Shown: positions 23,180 through 35,469 of the stretch, piece after piece
How the letters are laid out: each line of letters begins with the position of its first letter
Numbering within the stretch: position 1 is the stretch's first letter
From: Branchiostoma floridae
Lineage: Eukaryota > Chordata > Leptocardii > Amphioxiformes > Branchiostomatidae
Assembly: GCF_000003815.2 (NCBI RefSeq)
Contig: NC_049991.1
Coordinates: 3,397,667 to 3,461,666 of the forward strand
Length of the DNA: 64,000 nucleotides
Direction of reading: 5' to 3'
Position numbers and translations under genes: made by a program
Notes under the pieces: model-generated
Seen by the model: the letters and a program-made list of their open reading frames with translations, nothing else
The model's database searches: none
Told to the model about the DNA's origin: nothing

Positions 23180-25095
23180 AAGAATATGAATGTAGAGATT
23201 CTTATGAAATATGAAATGGTAGTTTGACAGGCATAGTGTACCAGACTGTCATTGTAAAGTACATGTATGTACATTTACATCGTTACACGTTACATCGTTG
23301 TAGTATACATAATCTATGCAAATGATCTCTCCGTTTCAATGATTTGATTACAGTTGGGCTTGTCAATTCAGCACGAGTCATTCTAGTAAACATGACATCA
23401 TTGCACTTGCCAATAATAAGCTAGTTCATGCTTTGATCTGAGCATGCCCATTATGATGCATTATGGGTAATATGTCAGTTAAATGCCTGTTACATGAAAC
23501 TTTTACATTTTACAAATTAGAAGCCTCGTGCACGCACAGATAAAAAAGTGGACCAGCTTTTACATTGTAAAGTTATCACAGCAAGTTTATAAAACTTGCA
23601 TTTACAGCGAGTTGTGTATCAGACATTCAACTTAACATGCAATTTAGCTAGTTTGGTGCACATTATACGCTGCACAGATTTTTCATGCAGCTAGTGTTCC
23701 CTCAAAAAGTGTTCTTTACATTGCAAAATTTGCTTTCATCTCATAGGCTCCTAGAATCACATTTTATTGCACCTAATATAAATCTTGTTACATTACACAA
23801 AAAATGGACGCATGTTATTGTATGCCTACAAGCACCAATAAGCAAAAGCAAGCAAAAGAAATATATATCTGGATTGTGTTCTTTGAAGTAGCTAGTGTTT
23901 GTATAAATGTCTTCATGGCAATTTTCTTATGTCTCCACAGCATATAGACTCCCTGTACAGCTATTTTGTACACATAATAACCCAAAAAGTTAGACATGTG
24001 CAATACAAATTGTATTGCAAACCATGTCAAAGCATTTTGTATGCCTACAACAAATTGTAGATTTGTAGGGTCACTAGCAAACCTGCACTAATATGCATGG
24101 ACATTTGTACACAAAAAGCAAAAAATAAAATATATACCATAGAGTGATCAACTATATATACCACAAAGCTAAATTCACAAGCATGTATAATGCTATATTT
24201 AATTTTTTTTTGGAAGCCTTTGGCTAAACAAAACATTCTGTAGTATATTAAAGGAATTGTCCATAAAAAAAATTTTCAGCCACACCCCCACTTAAATTTT
24301 GGTACAGTCTCACATAAGTTTGTGGGTAAAGACGTAAAACAATAATTTCACAATGCATATCTGAAAAGTGCAGCTATAATTTCAAGATTCAAATTATTTC
24401 AATAATTATTTGACAGAGAGCCTTCTTATCGAGTACAATATAATGTAGTTGACAAGATATTTTGATCGAAAAAAAACGATGTTTTCTGACAGTCATACAA
24501 CATCGAAGCAAGGTCATATTTCATACTCTATCTGTTTTCAATATACATGTATACTTAGTCTTTTATTCACCTTTTCCCCAGTCTATATAAAACCTTGAAA
24601 ATTTTACTTTCAGTTGATATTTCTTGAGAGTGAATGGCCATAATTCAGATAGAAAATGTTTAGATGGTTCAAAAACACTTGTGAAGTAGTAATTTCCTAT
24701 TGTATGAAACTACATTGTATATAATTGTGTCTTAACATACGCACACAATGACACTTTCTTAACTATACATTACAGGCACCAACCTATTTCATATATACCA
24801 TATATTTTTTTGCCTGTGAAATACATCTATAAACGCAATGCTATTGAACAGAGTGGTCCACAATCTCAATTTGGTGAAAATCATTTGAAGAAAAGAATTC
24901 GTCATTGCCATTTCAATTTTAAAGCACCACTACATAACATTTTGCAACCAGTGTACAGATATTTTGTTTACAACAGGGGGTCTATTTTGAGATGGTTTCA
25001 GAAACTCAGCAAACCTTGTTTTTGTACAGCTCACAAAGACCAGAAATACAAAAAAAACAATGCAAATATTCTGAAAAGTGGTAACTGTAACAGTT
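23180..25095. other. AT-rich intergenic region, probably including the SLC35A1 3' UTR
   Basis: No exon or RNA gene seen. Because SLC35A1 is transcribed toward this region, its 3' UTR must fall here or just to the right, but no single polyadenylation signal stands out. Confidence 0.45.
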
Positions 25096-25096
25096 G

Positions 25097-25277
25097 TACA
25101 GTCAAACCTGTATTAGGGGCCACCTCTACAGAGGGGCCACCTGTCCATAGTGGCCACTTTTTGTCGGTCCTTGGGTATTTTATATACAAGTTGCCACCTC
25201 TATACAGAGGCCACCTGTCTATAGCGGCCAAATTTGTCCGGTCCCTTGAGTGGCCGCTACAGACAGGTTTGACTGTA
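25097..25277. mobile_element. TACAGTCAAACCTG-family MITE
   Basis: TACAGTCAAACCTG at the left and CAGGTTTGACTGTA at the right are perfect inverted ends. The interior has two diverged copies of GGCCACCTCTA...GGCCACCTGTC. TA at the ends suggests a Tc1/mariner-type duplication. Diverged partial relatives lie near 31418 and 31897-32370. Confidence 0.78.
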
Positions 25278-25886
25278 CATGCATGTACATGTCATTCATT
25301 TGTACAGGATTTCTTCTCTCAGACTGGAGTATGTCCAAGCTTTTGGCCAAAATGTTACAAGTCATATATAGTGGAGCTTCAACATGCTAAATCTTTAGGT
25401 GCTAAAGATTTACTTCATTCAAAATTTCATGATTTTGTACAATCTACAAGGTTTTTTCAAAACCTTTTCCTGTGCTGCCTAAATCTGTAACATTACCAAT
25501 ACTTTTTGATGCCATTTAAAGACTCTCTTAGGGTGTTATAAGTTCCCATTCACAAATTTATCTCTGCAGCAAGGGTCTCTGCAAAGCCCCCTATATTACC
25601 CCAAAAGTAGCTGCCATCTAAAAAAAAAGAACAGGAAACTAAAAATCTCACTTCACCTTTTACACCCTTTTCCCCACAATTTTGTAAAATAAACAAAAAC
25701 AACAATCGATTAGACAGTTGTGGCCCTATATGGAACAAAAATTATGATCATTCCCAATCTGGCATAAAAAATTCACCCACCAAATTTCTATGTGATATAT
25801 CTACCACTAAACACATAAGGATAATTTCATAAAGTCGATATGAAAAGACATCAAGGTGCAGTACTGGATACTACCACAAGGTGGCC

Positions 25887-28800
25887 TCACACATTCTGGG
25901 CCGTCCCACTTTTCCTAGCGGGGAGTTTTTCCGTGTTGGTTTTGGGAAGGCCGTACAAAAAGATGGCGGCTATGACGAGACTGGCGCCCAAGACGAACAT
26001 CCATCCGACGACGAGGCCCATGAACATGATAGAAGCGACGGTAGACAACACGATAGCCGCAGCTGCCGCGAAACCTTTCATGATGTTGTCGGTGTACTTC
26101 ACTACAATGGATGTGTAGATGCCACCACCGCTGCCTAGCACTGTTGGGAACAGTAAAATATAGTCATTAGATCCAAAGAACTGCTGTGTGACCTGTAGTG
26201 GTGTTACTGTAAAAGGGGAAATGTTTGCGAGGATTTAATTTCACAGTAAGGGTCGGAGAAAACTGAGTTTTTGTGCTGGTTTTAAGTTCATGGATGAAAC
26301 AAGGGGGGCAGTGTGTTGACGACAGCACTTTTAGGATAAGAGCAAGACATGAGATAGTTGCTTCACAACTGCTTGAAGCTCGGTATGGTCAATCACTGTA
26401 CAGTCATGTAGTACTTCATAACAACAAATTTGTAGAGACCAGCACCACTGCCTTGCATGGTTCGGATAGACAACAGGGCTCGAAATTCATTTTTGGGATT
26501 AGGTGCACTGGTGTACCTAGCTTAAAAAATTGGGTGCACCAAAACATTTTTTGGTGCACCACTTACATGTAAATCTAAGTAGAATGTAAAAAAACCCACA
26601 AAACTTAGTTACTAGCTACCAAATTCTTAAACAAGTAACATGACAGACTTTTTTATTATCTTTCTAACACTTAAATGTCAAGAATATGATGTATACTAGT
26701 ATACATGATATCTTTCCATACATAAACCTAAGAAAATATTTGGGTGCACCCTGTGCACCCACTGAAAAAAATTGGGTGCACAGTTCCAATTTTGGGTGCA
26801 CCTGGGTGCACATGCACCCAGTATTTCGAGCCCTGGACAACAAAATGAGATATACAGCACAACTGCTTGAAGCTCTCTGTGGCCTTTTACTGTACTTCAC
26901 TACAACAGACATGTAGATGTCACTACCGCTGTCTTGCACTTATACTTACATACGACCAGCCAGACGAGGGGTGTGTAGCCGTATAAGAAGCCGTTCTCCC
27001 TGACATTTTGCCAGTCGTGCATGACCACGCCCAGGAAGGCACTGAGCATGCCCCAGGTGTACATCTGCACGTTCCGCACCCACAGGGAGGTGTCCGAACC
27101 CTTCAGCAGTTTCTCAAAGTAAACCCCTAAAAACAGAGTTAAAAACGCAAAGGTTCGAGTTAGGTTTTTGTTAGGTGTTATTATACATTTTGTGATTGAA
27201 CATTCTGTAGTGCCAAAGTAATACGTTAGTCATTGTCGTGAATTAAAAGTGGAGGAGTAACCATGAAAACTGAGAAAAAACAAGAATATTTCAGTTCAAA
27301 TTTTCAAGATGTACATCATTAATATATTTTTATACAGGGCTAAGGCCACACCAATTTAATTTCTTGGTTCACGGATTTTTTCATAAAAAATAAGGAGCGA
27401 GAGGGCGAAATAAAAATAAAAATTGTAAAATGGTTGGGGTAAAGGTAACGGCTAATCCAAAACATAAAGAAAAAAAGTTTTCAGCTTGAAAAAAGTACAA
27501 AAACACTATTACTGTACAGTAATAACACCTGTTCGTTGAAAATTACAAAAGTAGCATCAGTTTTTATGTTTGCTACACCAGAAAGTTGGTGAATGGTTTC
27601 ATTAATGGTGAAAATTTGCTGAGTGGTAATTTTCATTTTTATTTTTTTCCTCAAAAAATAGGAGCGAGCAAATCCGTGAACCAAGAAATTAAATTGGTGT
27701 CGCCTAAGGCATGGCAGCTCATTCACTGTGACAGTCATAAAACGAAGCAATAAATTCACAGAATTCAGAATCCTTATTGTACATTTTAATTATTTCATTC
27801 ATGTATGAAATTAAAAAATAAAACACAACAGCAGAGAAGTTTAGAATCTTCAAGGAAATCTGGTACTCAATTTCAACAAACCTGCAAATCCTGAGCAGAA
27901 GACGGCAATGGTCAGAGCAGTCAGGCCCACAACATAGCTTCCCTCAGTTCCGGAGGTGTGGCTCACTGCCTCTCCTCCTATGCCCTGAAGAAACAATTGT
28001 GTTATTATTCTTATACATAAGGCCAATGTCTTACTCAGAGTCTACGATTTTTAAGAGGATTAAGAAGGGTACAATCTCATGTAACACAAAATCCATGCAT
28101 GAATTGTTATTTGGGCCAGTTCACATGAGGAAAAATCCCTTGACGTACGTCAAAGTCGTCTGTCTTTGACAAACAACCCGTTTTTTGCTTCATGCTTCAT
28201 GTGACCAGACCACGCGCAGGGCTCGAAGTTAACTATGTCCCGATGTCCCGAGACCACTAAAATTTAGGCCGGGACAACTGAAAAATCTTTTTGGGACACT
28301 TTTGGGACAATAGGAAAACGAATCAACATCAGAATGTCCGATCTCCCCGCGGCAGGCTTTTAGCTAGCAATGCGTACAGCCGTACAATGTACGGCCTTCG
28401 CTAAAAAAATCGCAAAATGTACGCCCTGTTTTTTGGATATACGCCTTTGGTACGCCCTTATTTTCCCCCGGAAACTTCGCTCGAAGTTCAAATTCGCCGA
28501 TTCCGGCGCACCGAGCCGCCATTTTGGGTGATTCTACCTCAAGTCTCGCGCAATCTCGCACTCACTCACATCTCGCGAATCGCGAGAGTCACACCCCATT
28601 GGCCATTTCGGCGTGACGTAGCGCGCCCAGGCGCCATTATTGGTGGAATATCTGATATCCCCGCTGTTTTCGCGGGAAAAATCACGCAGGGAAGCGTAAA
28701 AACTTTGATTTGTTTACGAAAACTCGTCGAATGCCTGAAGTCATTGGTGATAAGTACATGTATAGGATTTTTTTTGGAGGTTTTTTTTGCTTGTTTGTCG

Positions 28801-31800
28801 GCGGAATGTGGGAAAAATAACAGCTAATGTGACGATGACATACTGGGGAGGGGGGCGGTGTCGGCACTGAATTCGTAGAAAATGTTGAACGGAGGTCGCG
28901 ATTTTTTCACGGTAACTTGAGATATTACTTAAGTTTGTTGCAGTCTTTATTTTTAAAATATTGATAAATGGATGAGAAAATTTCGCTTAATTTGCCCTTG
29001 GAACACATCTTTTCTGCTATATATTTTCAATCAATTAAATGTTTGTACACATTTTTCTGTACTGTGTAAAGTTACAACGGTGATGTTACAGGCTACAAGT
29101 AACTTTTCAGTGCATTTATTTTCAGCTATGTTCTTAACAGAGTAGATACACAAAAGAAATATAAGATGTACCTGGCAGTCCTGGCTACACTTTCTCCTCT
29201 GTTGGTTTGCAGATTTTCTTGTAGACTTCTTTAGCTTGCTGTTGTTATATATGTAACAGTCAAGTTTCACCTTTAGCTGTAATGTTAATTTACTCTCCCT
29301 GATTGTATGTATTAACTCATGAAACATTATATTGTAAGGAATCAGTGTTATATTACTTGAAAATTACCTCATGTATTCTTTAAGCCATACCCACCTCAAA
29401 TCAAGAACACATACCTCCCATTCTCAGGACAAAAGTAGTTTTGCAGCAAAGACAAAAATTTGGCTATATTCTACTTCAAAATGCAGGAAATAGCATTTCA
29501 GAGGCTTTAAATTTCAAAATTTTCCGGGGGAAGATACCCCCGGACCCCCCTACAATGCTCGCGCCTTCGGCGCTCATCGCGCGGCTCTGCCGCACAGTGC
29601 GGAAAGTACAACACATTACAGATATACACCCTAAAAAAATTCCTAGCTAAAAGCCTGCCCCGCGGTTGTCAGGCGTGCGTACTCTGACTTACAGTTGTTG
29701 CAATACATAATTTCTGAAAATAGGGTTGGGACAGTCCATCCTCACTTCGGGACAGTTGAAATTTATTTTTGGGACAATGCGGGACAGTAGGGAAAAAAGT
29801 TAAGTTTGAGGCCTGCACGCGGCATTGGCGACAGATATTTCATAACAGTTTTTTTACAGATATTTTTACAATGTGGGGCTCAGCGAGAGTCCCGGGTCCG
29901 TGTGTGTGAATAGAAAGCTGACGGACGACTTTGGCATATGTCATAATGTTGTACAACCAGAAATTTTCCTCGTCTGAACCTTCCCTTAATAAAAATTGGG
30001 ACTGCATTTTTCTCACTATAAGGCCACCTAATGGCGGGAAGTACATGTAAAACCAGTAATTACTACCCTAAGGATGGTAGCAAAAAGACTACATTGGCAA
30101 TCTCATGCATGGCTGTGTGCAAAGAACTTTGTTAACTATATGATTTTTGTGAACTTTTGTTAACAGTGAGAGGGAAAATTGTTAGCATACCTGGACTAAA
30201 ATGACGCCACCTGTTAGAACAAAAACTGCGATCCACTGCATACTGCTGAGACTTCGGCCCAGCATCATCACAGACAACAGGGCCGTACATGGGATCTTCA
30301 TCTGGTATGTCACCTGGGAAAATGGTTTGAGGAAAGAACAAAGCTTAGTACACCTGATCAAGTTCATGTACATGACATTGCACAATTATGGTAGTATTAG
30401 CCATAGGTACCATTTGTGTGCATCCAACACCAGTATGCTGCATGATTTTGTCTGTGTGTGGTGCTTTAGGCATTTGCATCATGTGCTCTAGATCTGTAAT
30501 AGAAACAACAGTTACTGTCTCGTGTTTTGTAAATTTTTTCTTAATTGGGAAATTTTGCTCATCTACATGTACAACAGTAGGTCCAGGTTTTGCTAGGGAG
30601 GGCAGAAGAATTTGTATTTTTAACATTTGGCAAAATCTGTGACCTTTGACCGTGTTTTACCCTGTAATTGGCCACTTAACTCTTTCTCATTGGCTGGGCT
30701 ATTTCATTAGGACAAGGAGTCAAATTTTGTAGCTGATGCCAATCTCCTGACTGTTAGTGTTACAAGTTCTTTAAAATGCTGGTGTTAATGACAACCTACT
30801 ATTTCACGTTGCACCCAAAACAAATTCAACTTTGCAGGGTTTGAAATGTAGGTACATGTACTGTAAATGTGTTTTGAAGTGATACATGGCTTACATTTTG
30901 TAACTATATGTTCCAATAGAAAATTCATTTGGTGGTCACTCCCCTTCAGAAATCCAAGACCCAGTGTTACACTGTAAAAGCCCATACCTGGTATGTTGCT
31001 GCGTCCAGGTTACTGAGTCCGATAAACGTCATGTTGTTCTGGATGGCGTATACGATGGACGGCACGCTCATCTTCAACATTTCCATGGGCTTCCCGACGA
31101 TATTCCCTTTTAGTTCCTGTGTAACTTTTCGTATACTGCCCTTATGCTCTTTCAGGAGGATGCACAGTGTGAAAAACATCTTGGCGCACTCGGTGACGAA
31201 AACCGTGGTGGTGGAGTAGTACCGTACGCCTTCGACAGTCCTCGTGTAGCGCATCAGTACCGTGTACGATGCCGCCATGACAGTCAGCACTGCCAGGCAG
31301 TACAGCTTGAATACCACCGACGCCCCCTCTGAAACAGGACAAGAACTGCAGTTAGAATAGCACACATGGCTCTAGATCTTGATCTATCTAAGTGTTTATG
31401 TTCCAGCATATACAAAGTACAGTCAAACCTACTACAATGTATATTGGTGGCCACCTCTTATGTACATGAGGCCCACCTGGCCAATGTGATCACTTTTCTG
31501 TGGTCCCTTAGATTATTTTACCTTTTGACACAAGCATTAGAAAAATACAAGAATCTTGTTTATAAATTACTCTAGTGACCACATGTCCGCATACTAGTCT
31601 GGTTCCCTGTGTGGCTTTGAGTACATTAGACTGAATACAACTTATAACTTGAAATACAATTATTTTTTCTGCATACCTTCATTGGTTTAAGTATCATTCA
31701 AGATCATCAACTTCCAATAAACCATACCTGAACCACTCAGATGAAAAGACAGATCTTCAGAAGTATAAAGTGAAAACTCACGGTCAAATAGTTCAATTGT

Positions 31801-33828
31801 TGGATTTAGTTGGAAACAATCATTATGACATCAAAACATATATACCCAGTACCAGGACCAGTGCAGGTAGATATCAGAAATACCTGTTTTTTGCATTGTA
31901 CTGTGAGTCAAACTTAGCCGAGTAACCACCTACAGTAGTGCAGGCTGCTATCAGAGGACACATTGAAACAGTCAGGCTCATTTTTACATAGTTCTCCCAT
32001 TTGGCAAGCAACCAACTGCCTTGCTCAACTAGCAACCACTTTTTTTTGCAGTCCCAAAGGCTCAATCACCCTCCACCGAACAACCAAAATTGATTGACAG
32101 CAGCTAACAGCCATTTTAAATAAGGATTTCTGTTGGCACCATGGGGTTCTTTTATTTGGGTTTGTTATGTTTTGGCAATGTTGAAAAGTTACCCCAAAAA
32201 TAAAAATAACAAAAAAAAGCTCCTGTTTCTGACTTGTCTAGTTTTCTTTTCCATCTAACCATGATTTCCAACCATTCAACAAACCAACCAATCAGGAGCA
32301 ACCACCTGTCCTCAGTACCCATATTTGCTCAGTCCCTCCAGTGGTTGCTTACGACAGGTTTTGACTGTATTACATTTACGGTGAAAACAATATTCTAAAG
32401 TACATTAGTCAAAAAAGAGAGACATTTGCAGTGTAATAAATTCCCATAAAACTGCCACAAAAGTTTAAAGATTTACAGTAAATGACTTGAACTTTGGATT
32501 CAAGATAGCACCTTAATTGATACATATGGTACTCATTACTATAACAAAGTGCCAAGGACAGGCAATGCCAAAGGCATGAAGTCACTGAATAAGAGATAAG
32601 GACTGTGGTTCCAAGGACTTTAGCCTTAGAAAACTTTCACTATGAACATGCTTAGTTTTTTAAATTATGGACGATATAACAGTTTCTCAATTTGTTACTT
32701 TTGTGATGCCTTGAATACAGCTACAGTGTTTTGTTGTGTTGACACACAGTAGTTATATAGGACTTTAGAGACAGCTAAATTTTCAGACCAAATTTTCTGT
32801 GGTAGCACCTTATTTTCTATATTAAGTACAGATAAGCTGACTTTAGATGTGGCAAACAGTAAATACAAGAAGTGTAACAGCGGACTGTAAGGTTTGATCC
32901 ACTCACACTGGGAAGGACCCTTACTCGACAAGTGTGGTGGGTTCTTTAACGTACTCAAGGTGTGGCTCTCCTCACAAAAAGGGACCTTAAGGGCTTTATC
33001 ACTTCAGACTGAGCAGAAATTTTTCATTCCGAAGCTAGGTCCTAATTTTTGTTAAAGTTAAGTGAGGAAATACATGTAGGTGCAAAGTGCGTTTTTCAAG
33101 AGAACAACATTTGGGCCTACAGGGGGTATGATTCCCAGAAAAATTTAGTATTCTACATTCAACACAAGCTCAACCACAAGCACAACCAACTTGCCACCTT
33201 TTTTGTCAACACTATTCGGTACAGTTTAACTTCCTCCATCATTTGATTAGAAAGTCAAAAGACCTGAGTTCACAGCCAGGCATATCAGGTCACTTTGTTT
33301 TGTCTACAAGTTGCTCATTGGATTAAGTATATATTACAACTGGCACTTTCTAACCAACATTCTGTCAGATTCGTTTAGCTCCAAACTGATTAAAAACAGC
33401 ACATCAAGACAGGTTTTGAACACACACAAATTACGTCAAAGATGTATACTGATGAGAAAAGCACCTATATACTGTGTCTATTCCGCATCATCCTTCAAGT
33501 TGGTCCCAGCCTTCCTGCGGGTCTTCGCCAATCGTACTCATTTTGGCTGGTACCTAATACGGAGTACTGTACACCGTATTGTATTCCATATGTATCTAAA
33601 CGCACTGGTGACAGACTATTCTAAATGGAAGACAATCAGAGGACTAAACTGGAGGAATAAAAAATAATATCTAGACTACTGATGTCATCCAAGAAGTTAA
33701 TTAAGATAGTAAAAGCCTAAGATCTAGAGTTACTTCAGACCTTTCTTAGCGGTGCCAGCGGATCCCTTGCCTGCCTCTTCAGTGCCATTAGCAGTGTTAG
33801 CTGCTGCGTTTTTTGTAGAATCTGACAT
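25887..33828 (-). CDS. SLC35A1: CMP-sialic acid transporter-like nucleotide-sugar transporter, 6 exons, 361 aa
   Basis: Exons (minus strand): 33828-33741, 31328-30988, 30313-30191, 27984-27882, 27126-26950, 26140-25887. Phases join into 1086 nt with stop. The protein follows SLC35A1 closely: VVFKLYCLAVLTVMAASYT, RYTRTVEG, SVPSIVYAIQNNMTF, LSNLDAATYQVTYQMKIPC, CSGFAGVYFEKLLKGSDTS, LWVRNVQMYTWGM and TSIVVKYTDNIMKGFAAAAA. This family imports CMP-sialic acid into the Golgi lumen in exchange for CMP, through about ten membrane helices. The N-terminal ~30 residues are a polar, Ala/Thr-rich extension longer than in the human protein. Exon 1 uses a weak GTCTGA donor; phase supports it. Specificity for CMP-sialic acid rather than UDP-sugars is inferred from closest resemblance. 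Confidence 0.9.
26474..26835. mobile_element. hAT5-like MITE, CAGGGCTCGAAAT ends, 5-bp TSD
   Basis: GACAA at 26469-26473 and 26836-26840 flanks ends CAGGGCTCGAAAT and TTTCGAGCCCTG. About ten GGTGCAC/GTGCACC motifs cluster near both ends. In the last intron of SLC35A1. Confidence 0.85.
28217..29815. mobile_element. hAT6-like element, CAGGGCTCGAAGTT end, 6-bp TSD, host of a nested element
   Basis: CACGCG at 28211-28216 and 29816-29821 flanks an element with ends CAGGGCTCGAAGTTAACT and AGTTAAGTTTGAGGCCTG. GGGACA/TGTCCC motifs are clustered at both ends (28239-28310 and 29727-29790). In SLC35A1 intron 3. Confidence 0.82.
28353..29657. mobile_element. hAT-like element nested in the 28217 element, perfect 8-bp TSD
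   Basis: CCCCGCGG at 28345-28352 and 29658-29665 flanks ends CAGGCTTTTAGCTAG and CTAGCTAAAAGCCTG. Length is 1305 bp. Its left third is CpG-rich (about 28490-28690) and its right third carries the module shared with the elements at 4134 and 17873. No transposase is recognised. Confidence 0.85.
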
Positions 33829-34059
33829 GCAACCAAGGAGGGAAAGGAAAGTGCTTTAGTGTCAAATTTATGAGCAGTGGAAAACTTTAAAACCTAATGA
33901 TGCAAATAAATGGCAATCTAACTGTTTGAAAGCTTACATTATAAATCATGCAGTAACTGTTGATTACTACATGCATGCTACCATTCGATGTTAATATGTA
34001 ATGTACTTGGATAGTGTTAGTTCACCTTCACCCGAAGCCTTCTTCTTAACCTATTTACC

Positions 34060-34565
34060 ATAAACTTGGTACTTAAAAGACTAATACAGAAGATAGAAGA
34101 TTATAATAACTTCTATTTCTAATTCTTAAAACACTCAAGACAACTTTTAAGTCTTAAGGTCAACACAACTTCTCTTGGAACACAATTTTTCTCTTAAGAC
34201 TCTTAAGATTGCAAAACTTTAACTCTCAAAAAACAAAAACAAATTTGAACTCTTATCAAGATCAACGTAACTTTTAAACCAGAATTTCTAACTATATGTA
34301 TAACTATAAGTCTTCAAGTTAACACAACTTTTAACTCTTAAGTTAAACACAATATTTACGTCTTAAGGTTACCAAGATATAGTTAATCCTTAAGGTTAAC
34401 ACAACTTTTAAGTAGTAAGCGAGGTTGACATAACTTTTAACTCTTTTAAGAGTTAAAAGGGAAACAAATTTTTTCTTTTAAGGTTAACATGAGTTTTCAC
34501 TGTAATGTTAACACATTTTTTTAAACTTTGATTTTTAAGGTAAGATAAATTTCAAACTCTTAAGA
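34060..34565. repeat. Degenerate AT-rich tandem array with CTTAAGGTTAACACAACTTT-type units
   Basis: Variants of AACTCTTAAG and TTAACACAACTTTTAA recur every ~20-40 bp for about 500 bp, upstream of SLC35A1 exon 1. Too diverged for a single unit length. Confidence 0.65.
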
Positions 34566-34762
34566 TGGTACGCCTATTTATAGAACTATATAGTGTAAGA
34601 TCTCCACACTCTTTCCAGGATATGTCAAACATTGTCTCATTGGCTAATGCAAGAGTATACAACTTATAGCCAGACTGTATGGATTAGTAGCTGTAACCAA
34701 AGAGATCACACTACCACCTTATACACACACAATGACACCACTTTCCTTTTCACCTGACATTG

Positions 34763-35051
34763 CAGGGTTCTAGCTAGTGCATTTTAGCGTAGTGGGCCAC
34801 TACGCTAATTTTTAACTAGTGTAGTGGTGCTTTGCTATCATTTGCTTGTTCAACAATGTCTAATCAATGTCTGAACAATGAAAAATGATATGCCATTCAA
34901 AACTGACCAAAAATCCTTCAAATTACATGTGATGTTAACAGAGTGCCAACTTTTAACTCAACATTGTCAAAATCTCATCAATCTCCTGATGGGTCGTTTT
35001 GCTACCATGCCATTCCCACTACGCTAAAATGAAATCCTGGCTAGAACCCTG
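34763..35051. mobile_element. hAT5-like MITE, second CAGGGTTCTAGC copy, 5-bp TSD
   Basis: CATTG at 34758-34762 and 35052-35056 flanks ends CAGGGTTCTAGC and GCTAGAACCCTG. Highly similar to 14028-14341, with a short internal deletion near the left end. Confidence 0.85.
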
Positions 35052-35279
35052 CATTGATCTCAGAGAGATAATAGACACAAGATGCCCTTAAGGTAAAGAA
35101 CTCCAGACACCTAACTTCAAAGAGGGTGGGCTTGACTTCTGATTTGTACAATACGGACACAAATGGAGCTCTGTTCAAACTTAAGCCTTGCCTAAGGGTT
35201 GCATATGCTGTATAGCTACATGCACAACTTACTACAAGTGAAGAAAAGGGCAACAAAATGTCAACTTGAAGGTATTGTA

Positions 35280-35467
35280 CATGCAAAAATTGTTTGCAGT
35301 GGTTTTATGCTCGCATTTTTCATGGTGACCACCGCAAACATTTTTCCACTATAGTATGACACTGCAGTCTATGGCCCTACTGCAAACTTAAAACAAAGTT
35401 CTGCGAACACTCCATTTTCTCGCTACCGTGAAAGTAAATCCCCGCAAAATTAAATGAATTTACAGTA
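35280..35467. mobile_element. Diverged TACTGTAAATGCAG-family MITE
   Basis: The right end AATTTACAGTA and internal GAAAGTAAATCCCCGC match the family; the left end is degraded. Confidence 0.55.
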
Positions 35468-35469
35468 AC

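Noticed and set aside
24810-25490. 226-codon ORF downstream of SLC35A1
   Set aside because: It runs through the TACAGTCAAACCTG MITE and has no domain or splice support.
28417-28827. 136-codon ORF in SLC35A1 intron 3
   Set aside because: It overlaps the CpG-rich block of a nested hAT-like element; the Arg-rich product reflects base composition and matches no family.
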